Assembly: GCA_002018045.1 (NCBI GenBank)
Contig: MWLD01000007.1
Coordinates: 17,376 to 56,773, forward strand
Source: Candidatus Synechococcus spongiarum LMB bulk15M
GTDB taxonomy: Bacteria > Cyanobacteriota > Cyanobacteriia > PCC-6307 > Cyanobiaceae
Length of the DNA: 39,398 nucleotides
Direction: 5' to 3'
Shown: positions 24,310 to 32,290 of the stretch, in pieces
Numbering within the stretch: position 1 is the stretch's first letter
Layout of the letters: every line of letters starts with the position of its first letter
The notes under the pieces: generated by a model
The model's input: only the letters and a program-made list of their open reading frames with translations
Databases searched by the model: none
Told to the model about the DNA's origin: nothing
Translations under genes and position numbers: made by a program

Positions 24310-27149
24310 GAGCCTCTCCTCCCATTCATGCTGCCCGACACGGCGTGATCCGAGCGGATGACGATCGCCTCAAGCAGCGCCAGTCCCCAGGGTCCAAAGT
24401 AATCGTTGAGCCGTCGGAAACGGGCTGGCTGATCCCAGTCGATCCTGGCCAGATCGGCTGAAGCCTCAACGGCAACTCCCGCAACCACACCACGTACACG
24501 TTCTCCTGTGCCGTCGGCTGCTGGCGGCACAATGGGCCTGCCTTTACCGTGGTGACTGATCACCAGATGCACCAGCAGGTCCCGCTCAATGGGAGTACCC
24601 CAGTCGGGTTGTTGCTGCAGCCAGGCAAGCACCAAGCGGGCTGAAAGGTCCTCGTGACGCCCACCGCGGGGCCACCCGGATCGAATGCGCATGGCTTCCC
24701 AGCGATGACGCGGTGTGTCCGACTTGGCCATGGCCACGCCATTTGTATCTTCAGGATCCAACCAGAGCTGAAAACGCCGGTCGGCCTTGCCAATGTCGTG
24801 CAGACAGGCGGCAAACCGAACCACCTCACATAGGCCCGCTGGCAGCCCAACCTGTTCGGCAACCATCCGTGACTGGTCACCAACCGCCTGTCCGTGTCCA
24901 TCAAGCGTTGCCAGCGTTGGATCCGGATGGTGCAATGACGCCACGAGCGAGTTCTCGTCAAAGTCGCCAATGGGGGTTTCTCCTTCCGGCTGCGGCCTCC
25001 CGACTTTCAGCCTGGCTACTTCCCTGCGGGATTCCATGATTTCCGGCTTGAGGGAATTGGTGAAGTCACTCCATTCCACTGGGTCCCAGCCCTGCGGGGT
25101 CTCGACAGCACGGATTGCCTTGAGGATGTCGATAATTGCCTGGTGTTTTTCGCTTTCATCCATCTCGTCAATTTCATCATCTTCAGTACCGAGAACCTTT
25201 TTGATTTCACTGGTGAGATCAATGTCGCATAACCGCTTGATTGCTTTCTCGTCGAGGGGGAGTCCCTGGCCGGCCAGAGAAACATCCACCACCGGGCCAG
25301 TCGCGTCAGCGTCCCAGCCGAAGTTGTCCAGGAGACCACGGTCTGTGGGCAGTACGATGCGGTCGCCGGGACGAAGTTCGGCTTTTCCTATCAGTGGTTC
25401 CATTGTGACGCTGTCGCTCCCAAGGCGATGAATGATCTCGTCATCGTTCAAAACAGCCTTGAGCTCATTGATCGCTATATCTACTGCTTCCCGGTCCTTC
25501 GCCCGTGGCCACAAACGCCGACCGGGTTCCGGCACATGGACCCGCCAGATCACCGAGACGGTGTACTGCGGGCTCGCTATCCCACTGAAGTAGGGCTCGA
25601 CCGGTGCTTCTCCCTCGGGGGGCGTGGTGGTCTTGACCCATTCCCACAGAATTCCCGGTAACACTTCAGGTGCGCGACCAGGGGCATCGCCGGGCGGCCC
25701 CAGCACGTCAGCCACCCGCCGTGGGGAAAGGTTGATCATTCCATCAGGTGTTGCTGGGCATTGTTTGAGCCGTTGGAGTACGCCTGCAGGCTCCTCGCCA
25801 TACACCGGCCACACGGTCTCTGTTTTTTCTTTGCCTCCGCGACGTTTCCCCGGGGGCAAATGAATGTAGAGAGCACGGGCATCTGCGTAGTTCCCGAGTC
25901 GGTTCAGCCGGCCGAGGCGCTGGGTGAGTGCGCGAACACCACAGGCTTCGGTGATCAGGTATTCCGCATCAAGATCGGCCCCCACCTCCAGGGTCTGGGT
26001 TGCCACAACCACCAGATGGCGCTCACGAGGGGTAGTTGCAGACCGCGTTGCAGCCATTCCATGGTCGGGATCAACGATGTGCTTGCGGATGCACTCGGCT
26101 TCCTGTTCCCGCGTCAGGCCGGTGAGGAGTTGTGGTGGATCCATCGGTATGGAAGTTTTTTTGCTTTTTCTGGTCTTCGCCTGCTTCTCGAGGCGATTGA
26201 ACACCTGGCGTGCGGTCTTCGGGGTGTTGGCAAACACCAGGAACGATGCTGGGCGGCTTGCTTCGTCCATCAGACGAATCGTTCCATCAACCAGATGACG
26301 TGCGATATCCCCGGATTCTTTAACCTCCAGGTCCAGCCGCTTGGTTGCGTCCAGTCGTTGCCGGATCACCCCATGACGTTGATCGTCATCGTCCAGATCA
26401 AAGCGGCTCTTGCTGGCAGGATCACCAGTGGCTGTCAGCGTTACCACTGTTGCTGTTGACCGTTGGCTGTTCAGCAGTGGCTGCACACCGGGCATGCACT
26501 CGCCCAGGGCGCCCGTCAGTGATCGCAGATGGGGCGCCAGATGCGCCTCGTCAAGCAGCACCAGGCTGTCGGTCCCGGCCATGGCAGCGTCCACCGCACG
26601 GAGGCTCGACCCGTAGCCACGGAACAGCAACCGTGAACCGTACATGGGCAACGTACACAGAATCACGGTGGGACAGGATGGATCGGTGGGCGTCCGGGAG
26701 GCAATGCCACCCCGCAGGGAGATCACCTTGAGGGGTGGTTCACCACGGCCAGCCGAGAGGGAGCACAGCCGCTCGGCCACCATGGCAAGAGCGTCTGAAT
26801 CTGGTGTCTTGTTGCCTTCTGAACTACTGCTGTTCCGGAAAGCGTCCAGTTTCTTTGCGAGTCGCTCGGCTTGTTCCGCCGTCGAATCCACCAGCAGTCG
26901 GCGGTTCACCACCCACCATATCCGTGTTGGGGCGGTTCGTTCCTCCGGTGTACGGTCGGCTTGCGAAGCCAGCCACCAGATCGCGATCTCAAGGCAGGCC
27001 GTCTTGCCCATTCCCGTTGGCACACCGATCTCGTCAGGCCAGCTCTCATTCGCGGCAACATCCCTGGCGAGGCGGTCCTGCCACGGAAAGGGGTCGCGGT
27101 CGTTGACCGCCCGATAGAACTCCGGGAAGGTGGGCAGGGGTGTTGTCAT
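24300..27149 (-). CDS. cas3: CRISPR-associated helicase-nuclease Cas3 (C-terminal HD, subtype I-U/I-G)
   Basis: Cas3 is recruited by the effector and unwinds and degrades the target DNA. The 949 residues have a superfamily 2 helicase first: Walker A in GVPTGMGKTA (about 42-51), the DEAH box in LVLLDEAHLAPHLRSL (200-203), TLTATGDP and a C-terminal helicase domain (TQTLEVGADLDAEYLI, RALTQRLGRLNRLG). The HD nuclease is at the C-terminal end: FAACLHDIGKADRRF (His784, Asp785) and VISHHGKGRP (866-867). In most type I systems the HD domain is N-terminal; a C-terminal HD is a known mark of the I-U/I-G Cas3. The start overlaps the csb2 stop (ATGA). Confidence 0.96.
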   Translation of the reverse strand: MTTPLPTFPEFYRAVNDRDPFPWQDRLARDVAANESWPDEIGVPTGMGKTACLEIAIWWLASQADRTPEERTAPTRIWWVVNRRLLVDSTAEQAERLAKKLDAFRNSSSSEGNKTPDSDALAMVAERLCSLSAGRGEPPLKVISLRGGIASRTPTDPSCPTVILCTLPMYGSRLLFRGYGSSLRAVDAAMAGTDSLVLLDEAHLAPHLRSLTGALGECMPGVQPLLNSQRSTATVVTLTATGDPASKSRFDLDDDDQRHGVIRQRLDATKRLDLEVKESGDIARHLVDGTIRLMDEASRPASFLVFANTPKTARQVFNRLEKQAKTRKSKKTSIPMDPPQLLTGLTREQEAECIRKHIVDPDHGMAATRSATTPRERHLVVVATQTLEVGADLDAEYLITEACGVRALTQRLGRLNRLGNYADARALYIHLPPGKRRGGKEKTETVWPVYGEEPAGVLQRLKQCPATPDGMINLSPRRVADVLGPPGDAPGRAPEVLPGILWEWVKTTTPPEGEAPVEPYFSGIASPQYTVSVIWRVHVPEPGRRLWPRAKDREAVDIAINELKAVLNDDEIIHRLGSDSVTMEPLIGKAELRPGDRIVLPTDRGLLDNFGWDADATGPVVDVSLAGQGLPLDEKAIKRLCDIDLTSEIKKVLGTEDDEIDEMDESEKHQAIIDILKAIRAVETPQGWDPVEWSDFTNSLKPEIMESRREVARLKVGRPQPEGETPIGDFDENSLVASLHHPDPTLATLDGHGQAVGDQSRMVAEQVGLPAGLCEVVRFAACLHDIGKADRRFQLWLDPEDTNGVAMAKSDTPRHRWEAMRIRSGWPRGGRHEDLSARLVLAWLQQQPDWGTPIERDLLVHLVISHHGKGRPIVPPAADGTGERVRGVVAGVAVEASADLARIDWDQPARFRRLNDYFGPWGLALLEAIVIRSDHAVSGSMNGRRGSWK

Positions 27150-28564
27150 TGGTCACCCTCCCCCCGATCACGCGGCACACAGAGCCCGAAGCCCCGCTGA
27201 CGTCCGGCGCCAATAACCACCGGGCCGGCTACAGGCTCGGCAAAGCACAATTCCACGTGCGAGTAGGGGAGCCCGGGCCTTCCTGGTCGGTTCACCTCGA
27301 TGGGCGCCAGGTCCAATGCGCCAGGAACGAGGGGTGTGCGCGATGAACGGAAGGCAACCGGCTCCGGAAGTCCTGCGTGTTGGCACCAGCGCGTCAATTC
27401 CAGGAGGTCAAGGGTACGGCGCCGCTCGTGGATGGCCGGGAAAGCTGTTGCCCAGAGACGGGATGGGTACGTCCACCGTTGCGGATGGGCTGCAAACGGG
27501 CGCCGCTCGTCGTCATCACGGGGAGCAACAGCAACATCAATGCCCCTGCCGACGAGACGACGGATGGAATGGGCGGCATCCCGCGCCTGGCGGCGAGGTG
27601 CCCCGTCGGAACCCGGTGGCATCCAGAGCGCCAGTCCGTAAATTCGACCACGGGAGTGCTCGTAACCCACATCCGGAAGTGCATAGTAACGGGTAATCTC
27701 GTAGCCCTGGCTGCCGCAGCCATGGCCATGGAGGATGCCGGGGGGATCGCCGTGGATCCGCTGATGTTGACTCAACACCGCTTCCTTGAAACACCGTGTC
27801 AAGGAACTGATGCGGCGCCCTGAAACAGCAGTGCCCAGGCGGAGCCACGCCACCACCTCTCCCCTGTCAACCGGTTGGGGTGCATCGGGTGAGCGATAGG
27901 GTACGTTGTGCCGCAGGGAAGGAAATTGCAGCCGAGCGACCGCCGCACCGCGCTCACACCACTGGTCGTACATCCTGTCCAGGGTCTTGATGTCGCCCGG
28001 CTGGGCAACACTGATCACGGCATCACCTCCCTCTTCCGGCACGAAGATCTGTTCCGGACAATTCGGGGGCATTTGCGTTGCAACACGTATACGCACCGGC
28101 GAGTCGGATGTACCGAGATAGCCAACCCGTGCAGCGCGTAACTTCAACGCCACAAGCGTTGTTGCGGAGGGCGGTTCCACGTCCCAGCAATAAGCCACAC
28201 GGGGCTGGCGCAACGCAACCCGAACGCCTGGGCGGCTGAGTGTACTCAATCGGGCAACGTACTCCTGGTGTGTTCTGTTGGCTGGCCCCGTGGCGTTCTT
28301 CACGACATATCGATCCAGGAGCGGTTGGTGGTAGACCTGTGGACCCGCATGGATGTGCGGTGGTGGCAAACGCTCGAACCACTCCAGTTCAGAGCCGTCT
28401 GTGACCCGGCAGCGCTGCCGGGTGCCGTCTGCGGCAACCAGAGCCGCAAACAACCGGGAGGCAGACGGCGGCCATTCCCCATGGCGCAGTTGGCCAGTAT
28501 TGGCTGTCCCATCGGGATCCGCACGAAAGGTTCCATGCAGGAACTCCACGGAAACGGTAAACAT
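27146..28564 (-). CDS. csb2: Csb2 (GSU0054 family), Cas5-Cas6-type protein
   Basis: Csb2 is the signature protein of subtype I-U/I-G. It combines Cas5-like and Cas6-like RAMP domains in one chain and is expected to bind the crRNA 5' handle and process the pre-crRNA. The 472 residues start MFTVSVEFLHGTFRADPDGT. The N-terminal half has GEWPPSASRLFAALVAAD, and RPGVRVALRQPRVAYCW follows. The C-terminal half ends in a Gly-rich RAMP loop, VIGAGRQRGFGLCVPRDRG. Its ATG shares one base with the csb1 stop (TGATG) and its own stop overlaps the cas3 start. The family call is firm from the N-terminus and gene context. Confidence 0.92.
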   Translation of the reverse strand: MFTVSVEFLHGTFRADPDGTANTGQLRHGEWPPSASRLFAALVAADGTRQRCRVTDGSELEWFERLPPPHIHAGPQVYHQPLLDRYVVKNATGPANRTHQEYVARLSTLSRPGVRVALRQPRVAYCWDVEPPSATTLVALKLRAARVGYLGTSDSPVRIRVATQMPPNCPEQIFVPEEGGDAVISVAQPGDIKTLDRMYDQWCERGAAVARLQFPSLRHNVPYRSPDAPQPVDRGEVVAWLRLGTAVSGRRISSLTRCFKEAVLSQHQRIHGDPPGILHGHGCGSQGYEITRYYALPDVGYEHSRGRIYGLALWMPPGSDGAPRRQARDAAHSIRRLVGRGIDVAVAPRDDDERRPFAAHPQRWTYPSRLWATAFPAIHERRRTLDLLELTRWCQHAGLPEPVAFRSSRTPLVPGALDLAPIEVNRPGRPGLPYSHVELCFAEPVAGPVVIGAGRQRGFGLCVPRDRGEGDQ

Positions 28565-29772
28565 CAGTCAGCCAGCTCCGGCCATGTGGAAGAGACAGCT
28601 TTCTTCAGGTTGTCCTTGGGCAACAGAATGGTGGGCGACTGGCCCCAGCCATGCAGCGGCACGCCAGCCGATTCGGCATACGAACGGACGGATTCCAGCA
28701 AGGCTTGGGTGTTGTTGGCGTTTCCAGGTTCGCACTCTTCGTCCGCGTCTGCTCCCAGCCAGGTGAGGACAGTTCTCCTGGGCCTTAACGCCGCACCTGA
28801 GCGCAGGAAAAACCCACGCCCGAAGGCCAGTTGGTGGGCACGCAATCCGAGCGCCACCAGCAGTGCCCGCATCGCTGTATCTGCATCAGCCTCCTGTCCG
28901 AGGCTGAGCCGCCGTAACTGGGCAAAAGACAGGGTTGCCCGTTGCGTAATACGGGAGAACGAGACAGGCGCCAGCGCAGCATCCTTGTCCGTGAACGGCA
29001 CCTGCCCATGGCCAATATTGGATAGCTTTTCCTTCTTCCTCTTCGTATTCTTGCTGTCAGAAGCCTTGCTGCCAGTACCAATATCCCATTTCATTTGATC
29101 GTCTACGTTCACACTCACGGTCTCCTCAATGCTCAGGTTCAGTGGATCTCCCTTCACACCGAAGGTCCGGGTCTCCGTTGATGCCGGTTGCCAACCGATG
29201 ATCTCGGACACCCAGGCGCGAGCATGCTTCGTGTTTGCCCGCTTCTTGCCCAGGTGAGACTGCCAGAACCCGTAGAGCAGCGCCTGCGGGAACCAGGCCA
29301 CCAAAGCACCGCAATTCTCAGCCGTCGCGGCGAAAATCGACTTGCCGAGTTCTGTGTTGATAAAGTCTTTTCCGTTCAATGTGGCATCACGTAGATAGGC
29401 GTCCCCATTGCGGTGCGGAAATTGCAGGCTTGACAACTGCCTCGGCAGGTGGGCTGGTAGATGGGCCAGATCAGACAGATCGAGCACAAGCTCAGGTATG
29501 GCAATAGCAGCGCGATGACGACGCAGGGCCTCCTCCAGGCGGTTGGCCTGTGATGGCACGTTGTCAATGACGATCACATCCGTCGGCTCTGCAGTGTCCG
29601 GGGTGGCCCATCGACGATCCAACTGATAGGTTCCACCGGCATAGGTCGCTGGCTTGACAGGGCCGCCAGCGCCGGCAAGCGGTTCAAGCTCTACGTCGAT
29701 GCGAATACCAGCGTCGAAGGATTGCTCTGCGCAACCGTGGAGCAATGCGTCGAGGTCAAGGTTTCGGGCCAT
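28564..29772 (-). CDS. csb1: Csb1 (GSU0053 family), Cas7-type backbone protein
   Basis: Csb1 is the I-U/I-G version of Cas7, expected to form the repeated backbone along the crRNA. The 402 residues begin MARNLDLDALLHGCAEQSFD. Characteristic parts are the VKPATYAGGTYQLDRRW stretch, DNVPSQANRLEEALRRH, PHRNGDAYLRDATLNGKDF, and FGRGFFLRSGAALRPRRTVL near the end. A Lys-rich loop (about residues 235-255, KNTKRKKEKLSN) is present. It is the first gene of the cas operon; the 474 bases upstream separate it from the divergent mnmE. I see no strong promoter there. Confidence 0.92.
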   Translation of the reverse strand: MARNLDLDALLHGCAEQSFDAGIRIDVELEPLAGAGGPVKPATYAGGTYQLDRRWATPDTAEPTDVIVIDNVPSQANRLEEALRRHRAAIAIPELVLDLSDLAHLPAHLPRQLSSLQFPHRNGDAYLRDATLNGKDFINTELGKSIFAATAENCGALVAWFPQALLYGFWQSHLGKKRANTKHARAWVSEIIGWQPASTETRTFGVKGDPLNLSIEETVSVNVDDQMKWDIGTGSKASDSKNTKRKKEKLSNIGHGQVPFTDKDAALAPVSFSRITQRATLSFAQLRRLSLGQEADADTAMRALLVALGLRAHQLAFGRGFFLRSGAALRPRRTVLTWLGADADEECEPGNANNTQALLESVRSYAESAGVPLHGWGQSPTILLPKDNLKKAVSSTWPELAD

Positions 29773-30246
29773 GAACGGTCGCCTGAATTGTGTAAGCGTA
29801 ATGCAGCGTCGGCCCGATATTGCTCCAAACTCCAGGTATCGAGCGCAGCCACAGGGCAGGGTTGGTCAGTCCTTGACCGTGCCGGATAACATTTCTTGTA
29901 TGAGCTTCTGATGGTTGTCCAGACCATGGAGTAGGCAATGGATCCCCTGTCACCAAGCGAGTTAAGAGCGAGTAAGTGCGTAGAAGTTTGGTAGCAAAGA
30001 CCGGGAATGGACAAGAATCGGATGAGTTGTCGCCCTCCTCACCTACGAGGCAGACGTTCCGAAGGGCCGGGGCTTCTCGGCAGGCCTTGCCTTCAATCTC
30101 GATCCCGTAACCGAACGGGGCCTTCCCCTCACGTGGGGACAGGACCTGGTAAGAAGAGCAACACAATGGAGGCAGACGGACAACAGGGGCGGAGTTACAC
30201 CCCCGTCTGCTGCCACACTCATCATTGAGGTTCCTGTTGTCAACGC
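29773..30246. other. Intergenic between divergent csb1 and mnmE
   Basis: This gap must hold the promoters of the cas operon and of mnmE, but I see no convincing sigma-70 pair on the cas side. Open frames here show no recognisable protein. The only clear structure is the inverted repeat at 30172-30210. Confidence 0.5.
30172..30210. other. Inverted repeat upstream of mnmE
   Basis: GCAGACGG (30172-30179) and CCGTCTGC (30203-30210) are a perfect 8-bp inverted repeat with a 23-base loop that can form a small inner GGG/CCC stem. It ends 36 bases before the mnmE start. No T-run follows. It could be a regulator site or a leader hairpin. Confidence 0.4.
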
Positions 30247-31635
30247 ATGAATCGCCCAGGAAGCACCATTGCTGCAGTCGCCACGGCAGTGGCTGCTGGC
30301 GTGGGTAGCGTGGCCATTGTGCGCATCTCTGGTCCGCAAGCACAGGCCGTTGGTCAGCGTGTGTTCCGCCCGACAGGTAAACGCCAACCGGTGTGGGAAA
30401 GCCATCGGGTGCTGTATGGTCACGTGGTGGAACCTGCTAGTGGTCAGGTTCTTGACGAAGTGCTGCTGCTCTATATGCAGGCCCCACGAAGTTTTACGGG
30501 AGAAGATGTAGTGGAACTCCACTGTCATGGGGGAGTGGTTTGTGTGCAGCGGGTGCTGGAGCAGGTACTGACCAACGGTGCAGAGGCCGCAGCGCCCGGG
30601 GCCTTCAGCCAGCGCGCTTTTCTCCATGGCCGTCTGGACCTGACCCAGGCAGAAGCTGTGGCGCAGGTGATCAGTGCCCGCAGTCGCCGGGCGGCGGGGT
30701 TGGCGTTGGCAGGCCTGGACGGCGGGATTGAACGCCGCATTGAAGGGCTACGTCAGCAGTTGCTGGAACAGTTGGCCCAGTTGGAAGCTCACCTGGATTT
30801 TGAAGACGATCTGCCCCCTTTAAGGCCTGAAGCTGTGAAAAAGAAGATACAGGAAGTAGCAAAGAACTTGTCCCATCTTGTAAAGGATAGTCTCCAGGGA
30901 CAATCCTTACAACAGGGGCTACGGGTTGCCATTATTGGCTGTCCTAACGTGGGGAAATCCAGCCTTTTAAATTATCTCGGCGGCCGTGATCGGGCCATTG
31001 TGACAGATTTACCTGGAACCACGCGAGACACCTTGGAAACCGAGGTGGTTCTACGGGACGTTCCCATTACGCTGGTGGACACTGCCGGTATTCGCGAAGC
31101 CAGCAATCCGGTGGAGAAGCTGGGCATTGCCCGTAGTCGTCAAGTCCTCAAACAGGTGGATTTGATTATATTGTTATTTGATGTTCACCTGGGCTGGAGT
31201 GAAGCTGATCAAGCCCTTGCCAACGAACTCCCGGAAGACGTTCCTCATCTGCGGGTTGGCAACAAAGTTGATCTATTGGACCAGAGCAGATACCAGGCCA
31301 ACGGTGGATCAAATGATGCACTGAAATCCTCTCTGGCCATTAGCTCGATTACAGGGCAAGGGATGGAAGCCTTCACCGATGCTTTTTTCAGGTGTTGTGG
31401 CCTTACAGACCTGGAGCGTCTTGACATCAGTCTGAACCGACGTCAAACCAGTATGGCCCAGAAGGCGATTGAGGCTCTCATCCGTTTAGAGACTACAGCC
31501 CAAGCCGGATTGCCTTGGGACTTCTGGACCATTGATCTGCGAGATGCGATCCATTATCTTGGAGAAATCACTGGAAAGGAGATCAGTGAAAATATTCTAG
31601 ATGAAATATTCAGTAAATTTTGCATTGGAAAATAA
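30247..31635 (+). CDS. mnmE: tRNA modification GTPase MnmE (TrmE)
   Basis: MnmE, with MnmG, adds the carboxymethylaminomethyl group to wobble uridine 34 of certain tRNAs. The 462 residues have the N-terminal folate-binding domain (GVGSVAIVRISGPQA, FTGEDVVELHCHGG). The helical domain and an inserted G domain follow, with G1 GCPNVGKSS (231-239), the switch TDLPGTTRD, G3 DTAGI and G4 NKVD. The C-terminal FCIGK carries the conserved Cys. All are intact. The gene is a core gene lying between the CRISPR-Cas locus and the restriction-modification island. Its 3' third is more AT-rich than the other core genes here. Confidence 0.97.
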   Translation: MNRPGSTIAAVATAVAAGVGSVAIVRISGPQAQAVGQRVFRPTGKRQPVWESHRVLYGHVVEPASGQVLDEVLLLYMQAPRSFTGEDVVELHCHGGVVCVQRVLEQVLTNGAEAAAPGAFSQRAFLHGRLDLTQAEAVAQVISARSRRAAGLALAGLDGGIERRIEGLRQQLLEQLAQLEAHLDFEDDLPPLRPEAVKKKIQEVAKNLSHLVKDSLQGQSLQQGLRVAIIGCPNVGKSSLLNYLGGRDRAIVTDLPGTTRDTLETEVVLRDVPITLVDTAGIREASNPVEKLGIARSRQVLKQVDLIILLFDVHLGWSEADQALANELPEDVPHLRVGNKVDLLDQSRYQANGGSNDALKSSLAISSITGQGMEAFTDAFFRCCGLTDLERLDISLNRRQTSMAQKAIEALIRLETTAQAGLPWDFWTIDLRDAIHYLGEITGKEISENILDEIFSKFCIGK

Positions 31636-31652
31636 TTATCTGATTATTTTTT
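31629..31652 (+). terminator. AT-only hairpin at the end of mnmE
   Basis: AAAATAAT (31629-31636), loop tatctg and ATTATTTT (31643-31650), then two more T. The stem overlaps the mnmE stop codon. Being made only of A-T pairs it is weak, but the U-run and position fit an intrinsic terminator. Confidence 0.35.
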
Positions 31653-31713
31653 GATGCAATGCTGTAAGAAATATAATGTATATTACGAATAAGTCATCCT
31701 TACATTAGAGAAA

Positions 31714-31932
31714 ATGAGAGGCCATCAAGAGGAGGCGATTCCCTGTTCTCCTACGTCTCGATAGAGGAACGGGTTTCTCTGCCCAGCATCCGCTGCGGCA
31801 GATACAATTGTTGGGCCATGAGGCAATAAAGCGTCCGGACAGAACCTTTGAGCGTCTCTATGGCTGTGCTGGTCGTCCATCGATACCACCAGAGCAGTTG
31901 TTATCGGAACTGTTACTCCAAACCATCCGTAG
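31714..31932 (+). pseudogene. N-terminal remnant of an IS5-type (DUF772) transposase
   Basis: Three frames in succession give the start of a transposase. ATG 31714 gives MRGHQEEA, then FSYVSIEERV in another frame, then HPLRQI and FERLYGCAGRPSIPPEQLLS with ELLLQTIR in a third. The GRPSIPPE-x-LL motif is typical of the DUF772 N-terminal domain of IS5-like DDE transposases. The catalytic domain is missing and at least two frameshifts are present, so it is dead. Confidence 0.7.
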
Positions 31933-31934
31933 AC

Positions 31935-32266
31935 AGGCTATGTACCAGACCACTTTCATCGTTCACACCAACGTGGCGCTTCATGCCCAAGTGCCACTGC
32001 TGTCCCTTCCTGCTCTGCTTCATCTCGCAATCACGCTCCCCTGCCTGGTTCGTCGTCGTCGATGACGGTGCGGCAACGATGCTGGCAGCCATGATCGTCC
32101 CTTTCTTCAACTTCAACCCTTGACTCCCTGGATGCTCATTGATCCTCTCCAACAGCTTGACCCCCGATCCCTGGCACTCCGGCAGGTGGCGGCAGTTCAA
32201 GATCGTGGTCTCGTCCGGTACCTTCCTCGGTTGGATACCGGTAAGCATCGCCAGCCGTCACCCCCA
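31935..32266 (-). pseudogene. Internal fragment of an IS5-type transposase, opposite orientation
   Basis: On the minus strand an open stretch reads RKVPDETTILNCRHLPECQG, INEHPGSQGLKLKKGTIMAA, SIVAAPSSTTTNQAGERDCE and RKGQQWHLGMKRHVGVNDES, followed by GLVHSLSTDG. This is the middle of an IS5-family DDE transposase. No start codon context, N-terminus or C-terminus remains; an in-frame stop lies just upstream. It meets the plus-strand fragment head-on near 31932, so this is scar tissue from at least two events. Confidence 0.75.
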
Positions 32267-32290
32267 AACCACGGCGCCCGATGACGTACG

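Noticed and set aside
29756-30343. A 195-codon minus-strand frame upstream of csb1
   Set aside because: It overlaps the start of mnmE and csb1 out of frame, has low-complexity Arg/Pro/Cys content and no recognisable domain.
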